From contig DASSHC010000390.1 of NCBI GenBank assembly GCA_035693105.1, positions 1 to 7,713 of the forward strand: 7,713 nt of DNA, in the 5' to 3' direction. The translations under genes were made by a program, and so were the position numbers. This document shows, piece after piece, positions 6,427 through 7,713 of this stretch (positions within the stretch are counted from its first letter, which is position 1; every line of letters starts with the position of its first letter). The notes under the pieces were generated by a model. That model was not told where the DNA came from. It made no database searches and saw only the letters and a program-made list of their open reading frames with translations. The stretch comes from DASSHC01 sp035693105. GTDB lineage: Bacteria; Chloroflexota; Chloroflexia; Thermomicrobiales; Thermomicrobiaceae.

Positions 6427-6492
6427 GCCCTCACGCACGGCTCCGTTCGAGCCAATGCTGGGAGAGGGGCCGGGGTCTCCGTGCGTGAGGGC
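6427..6492 (+). repeat. Perfect 14-bp inverted repeat just after the MFS gene
   Basis: GCCCTCACGCACGG (6427-6440) pairs perfectly with 6479-6492 around a 38-base interior, starting nine bases after the MFS stop. No U-tract follows. The interior GGGAGAGGGGCCGGGG (6460-6475) closely matches the right arm of the repeat at 2545-2560, and TGAGGGCG follows in both, with an extra insert here. It is therefore a relative of that repeat and may also cap the MFS mRNA. Confidence 0.6.
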
Positions 6493-6534
6493 GAGTGACG
6501 TCCCGTCGAACATCCGCGCGATCCGACGCGCGGG

Positions 6535-6560
6535 GCGATAAAGGGTTTGTCGCATTCTTT
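6535..6560 (+). terminator. Probable intrinsic terminator for the MFS transcript
   Basis: GCGATAAA (6535-6542) pairs with TTTGTCGC (6546-6553) through seven Watson-Crick pairs and one G-U wobble around a GGG loop, followed at once by ATTCTTT. This is the only hairpin in the window followed by a U-rich tail. It lies 117 bases after the MFS stop. Confidence 0.45.
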
Positions 6561-6578
6561 GGGATCTGCGAGCCGCTC

Positions 6579-6905
6579 GACGCCCGGCTCCGTCCGGAAT
6601 CGAATTCCCGGGCTGAGCCCGCGAAGCCCACCAGAGGGGCTGAGTGCGCCTTGTTGTTGCTGCGGTTGGCCTGCCGGATGCCGGTTTGGTGGCGCCCGAT
6701 GCCGAGAAGAGATCCTTCGCTGCGGCTCAGGATGACAGGGGTGGCGGCTGCTCATTTCCCTGTCATCCTGAGGCCGCAGCCGAAGGATCTCCCCAAACGC
6801 TGCCTATTGCCCACGTTCCAGGTTGTCGCGGTGCGCGGAGCGCGGAAGCGCAGCCCCTTCAGTGGGCTTCGTGGACTCAGCCCGAGAAATCCATTCTCGG
6901 GCGTC
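6579..6905. repeat. Long nested fold-back repeat between the MFS and radical SAM genes
   Basis: A composite palindrome of about 327 bp with all arms centred near 6747. From the outside in: GACGCCCG (6579-6586) with its complement at 6898-6905; a 33-bp arm 6610-6642 with 6851-6883, 28 of 33 positions matching and all five differences being transitions; then a central hairpin (listed separately). The outer arms also each carry a local hairpin (around 6595-6611, and CCCGAGAA/TTCTCGGG at 6881-6888 and 6894-6901). The segments 6643-6708 and 6792-6850 do not match each other. I see no coding sequence or transposase. It looks like a non-autonomous fold-back element, or two inverted copies of a dispersed repeat. 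Confidence 0.65.
6709..6791. repeat. Central 32/34-base hairpin (CATCCTGAG...GAAGGATCT repeat)
   Basis: Arm 6709-6740 and arm 6758-6791 are exact inverted copies except for two single-base insertions in the right arm, around a 17-base loop. It reads AGATCCTTCG...CTCAGGATGACAGGG, a motif I recall as a widespread intergenic repeat in several bacterial phyla (from memory). It is the inner core of the larger fold-back and would form a very stable RNA or cruciform stem. Confidence 0.75.
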
Positions 6906-6952
6906 ATGGGCAAGGCGGGTCCACGGAAGCCGGTCGCGCTGAATTGCCTTCG

Positions 6953-7713
6953 TTACTGCCGCAGCGGATCCAACTGATCCGCGGTGGGCTCTGCTCAGCA
7001 GAACCACGATTCGCTGAGGCGGGGTGGCGGGGGGCGACGGCCGTGGGGCCGGGCCGGGCCGGGGCCGGGCAGGACGGCGGCCTGGTGAGTGAGGGCGCGG
7101 ACGGTGGAGAACGTCTGGTAGACATCCTCGTCGTCGCGCGCGGCGGCTTCGACAACGCCTGCGATCTGGCGCTGCAGCGCGTCGACGCGCGGGTCGGGGT
7201 TGGCCCAGGTGTAAGTGTAGTTGGCGGCGTCCAGCGGGCCGAGCCAGCGCTGGGTCTCCGCGCGGTCGAGCAGCGCCGAGCCGGGCGGCACCAACAGGCG
7301 GATCGAGAGGTGCACCGGGTCGACGTGCGCGACGAGATCCTGCGCGTCGATGAACTCCAGCAGTTCCCGGTAATCAGCCAGCGTCGTCCAGGGGGTGAAG
7401 GGGAGGAGCGAGGGGCGCATCGCGATGCCGGCCTCGTCCAGCACCGCCAGCGCCGCGACCACGTCCTCCTTGGTGTGCCCCTTCTCCAGCCGCTCCAGCA
7501 CCAGTGGACTGACCGACTCCACCGCCGAAACGGCGAAGCGACAGCCGAGCATGCCTAGCTCGGCCACGACCGTAGGATGCTCCAGGATGTGCTCGATGCG
7601 CGTGGTGATGTCGAAGGTGAGCGCCGGGAACTCTTCGTGCAGCGCGCGGCAGACCCGCAGGGCATGCGTCGGGCCGTTGAGGAAATCGGGGTCGCCGAAA
7701 GTGATGTGCCCCG
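6953..7713 (-). CDS. CUAEP-tail radical SAM selenoprotein (3' part; UGA read as Sec)
   Basis: The final 252 residues of a radical SAM protein; its start and CxxxCxxC cluster motif lie beyond the window. Seen: HITFGDPDFLNGP at the visible start (2-14), FDITTRIEHI, the SAVES/SVSP barrel strand, GHTKEDVVAAL and VYQTFSTVRALTHQAA, typical of TIM-barrel radical SAM enzymes. After a Pro/Gly-rich stretch the frame reads SESWFC, then TGA at 6995-6997, then AEPTADQLDPLRQ and TAA at 6953-6955. WFC-U-AEPT matches a tail I recall from the CUAEP/CCAEP-tail radical SAM (seleno)protein family, where Sec or Cys precedes AEP. The hairpin after the UGA fits a bacterial SECIS. Sec would be visible residue 239. 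Reading TGA as stop would remove Sec and 13 residues. Substrate and biological role are unknown; no selenocysteine machinery lies in the window. Confidence 0.85.
6964..6982 (-). promoter_or_regulatory. Putative bacterial SECIS hairpin
   Basis: In the mRNA, GCGGAUC pairs perfectly with GAUCCGC around the loop AGUUG. Twelve bases separate the UGA from the stem and 19 separate it from the loop, whose second base is G. These match the bSECIS pattern as I recall it (guanosine in the first two loop positions, loop roughly 16-37 nt after UGA). Flanking C-C and G-G pairs can extend the stem with two mismatches. It lies wholly inside the extended coding frame and has no U-tract, which argues against a terminator. 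Confidence 0.75.
6995..6997 (-). other. In-frame UGA, predicted selenocysteine codon
   Basis: TGA between TGC (Cys) and GCA (Ala) in the radical SAM frame, giving C-U-A-E-P. SelB-dependent recoding is predicted from the tail motif and the following hairpin. Confidence 0.8.

Noticed and set aside
5569..6555. 328-codon minus-strand frame opposite the MFS gene
   Set aside because: His/Gln/Arg/Gly-rich translation typical of the reverse of a hydrophobic membrane protein; it runs across the terminator.
6964..6982. The hairpin as an ordinary terminator of a gene ending at TGA 6995
   Set aside because: It has no U-tract, and the frame across it remains open and encodes the AEPT tail.
6991..7003. 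Palindrome TCTGCTGAGCAGA centred on the UGA as part of the recoding signal
   Set aside because: The full dyad leaves a one-base loop and cannot fold; only a weak 4-bp stem is possible. Probably a by-product of the C-U-A codons.
6495..7558. Plus-strand frames of 160 and 304 codons over the repeat region and radical SAM gene
   Set aside because: They translate through the fold-back repeats and antisense to the radical SAM gene; no domain and no ribosome site noticed.
1..7713. tRNA or rRNA genes, CRISPR arrays, riboswitches, replication origin
   Set aside because: I saw no tRNA-like cloverleaf or CCA end, no regularly spaced short direct repeats, and no rRNA-like stretch.

Overview
The window is GC-rich bacterial DNA with dense coding. 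Every confidently called gene has a clear Shine-Dalgarno sequence, except the gene cut by the right edge. Several kinds of interspersed palindromic repeat fill the gaps. The repeat style, the high GC and a CUAEP-tail radical SAM protein together suggest a Chloroflexota-type organism (Thermomicrobia/Sphaerobacter-like). This taxonomic guess is inference from memory and no marker gene is present to test it.

Layout. On the minus strand, reading right to left from about 4.27 kb: a YceI-family protein (3626-4195), a two-module VOC/CatE-type extradiol dioxygenase-like protein (2594-3499), a short MetE-like zinc methyltransferase (1281-2372), and 4-hydroxybenzoate 3-monooxygenase PobA (79-1263). MetE-like and pobA are 17 bases apart and probably translationally coupled. 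A 147-bp palindromic repeat and a likely extended -10 promoter separate them from the VOC gene. On the plus strand are an HxlR-family regulator (4336-4716), divergent from yceI, then a 14-helix DHA2-type MFS exporter (4960-6417) preceded by a MITE-like inverted-repeat element. The 535 bp from 6418 to 6952 hold hairpins, a probable intrinsic terminator and a long nested fold-back repeat, with no gene I can support. At the right edge is the 3' part of a radical SAM gene on the minus strand (6953-7713, 5' end outside the window).

How the genes fit together. PobA makes protocatechuate. The VOC protein resembles catechol 2,3-dioxygenase CatE. The HxlR regulator carries the N-terminal cysteine used for thiol sensing in that family, and the exporter lies next to it. 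This looks like an aromatic/quinone catabolism and defence cluster. The yceI and hxlR promoters are back to back with their -35 boxes overlapping, so one bound regulator could control both directions.

Main discovery. The radical SAM reading frame appears to stop at TGA (6995-6997), but the frame continues for 13 more codons to TAA and reads W-F-C-(UGA)-A-E-P-T. A perfect 7-bp hairpin with a 5-nt loop starts 12 nt after the UGA. This matches a CUAEP-tail radical SAM selenoprotein with a bacterial SECIS element, so conventional gene calling would truncate it at the most informative residue.
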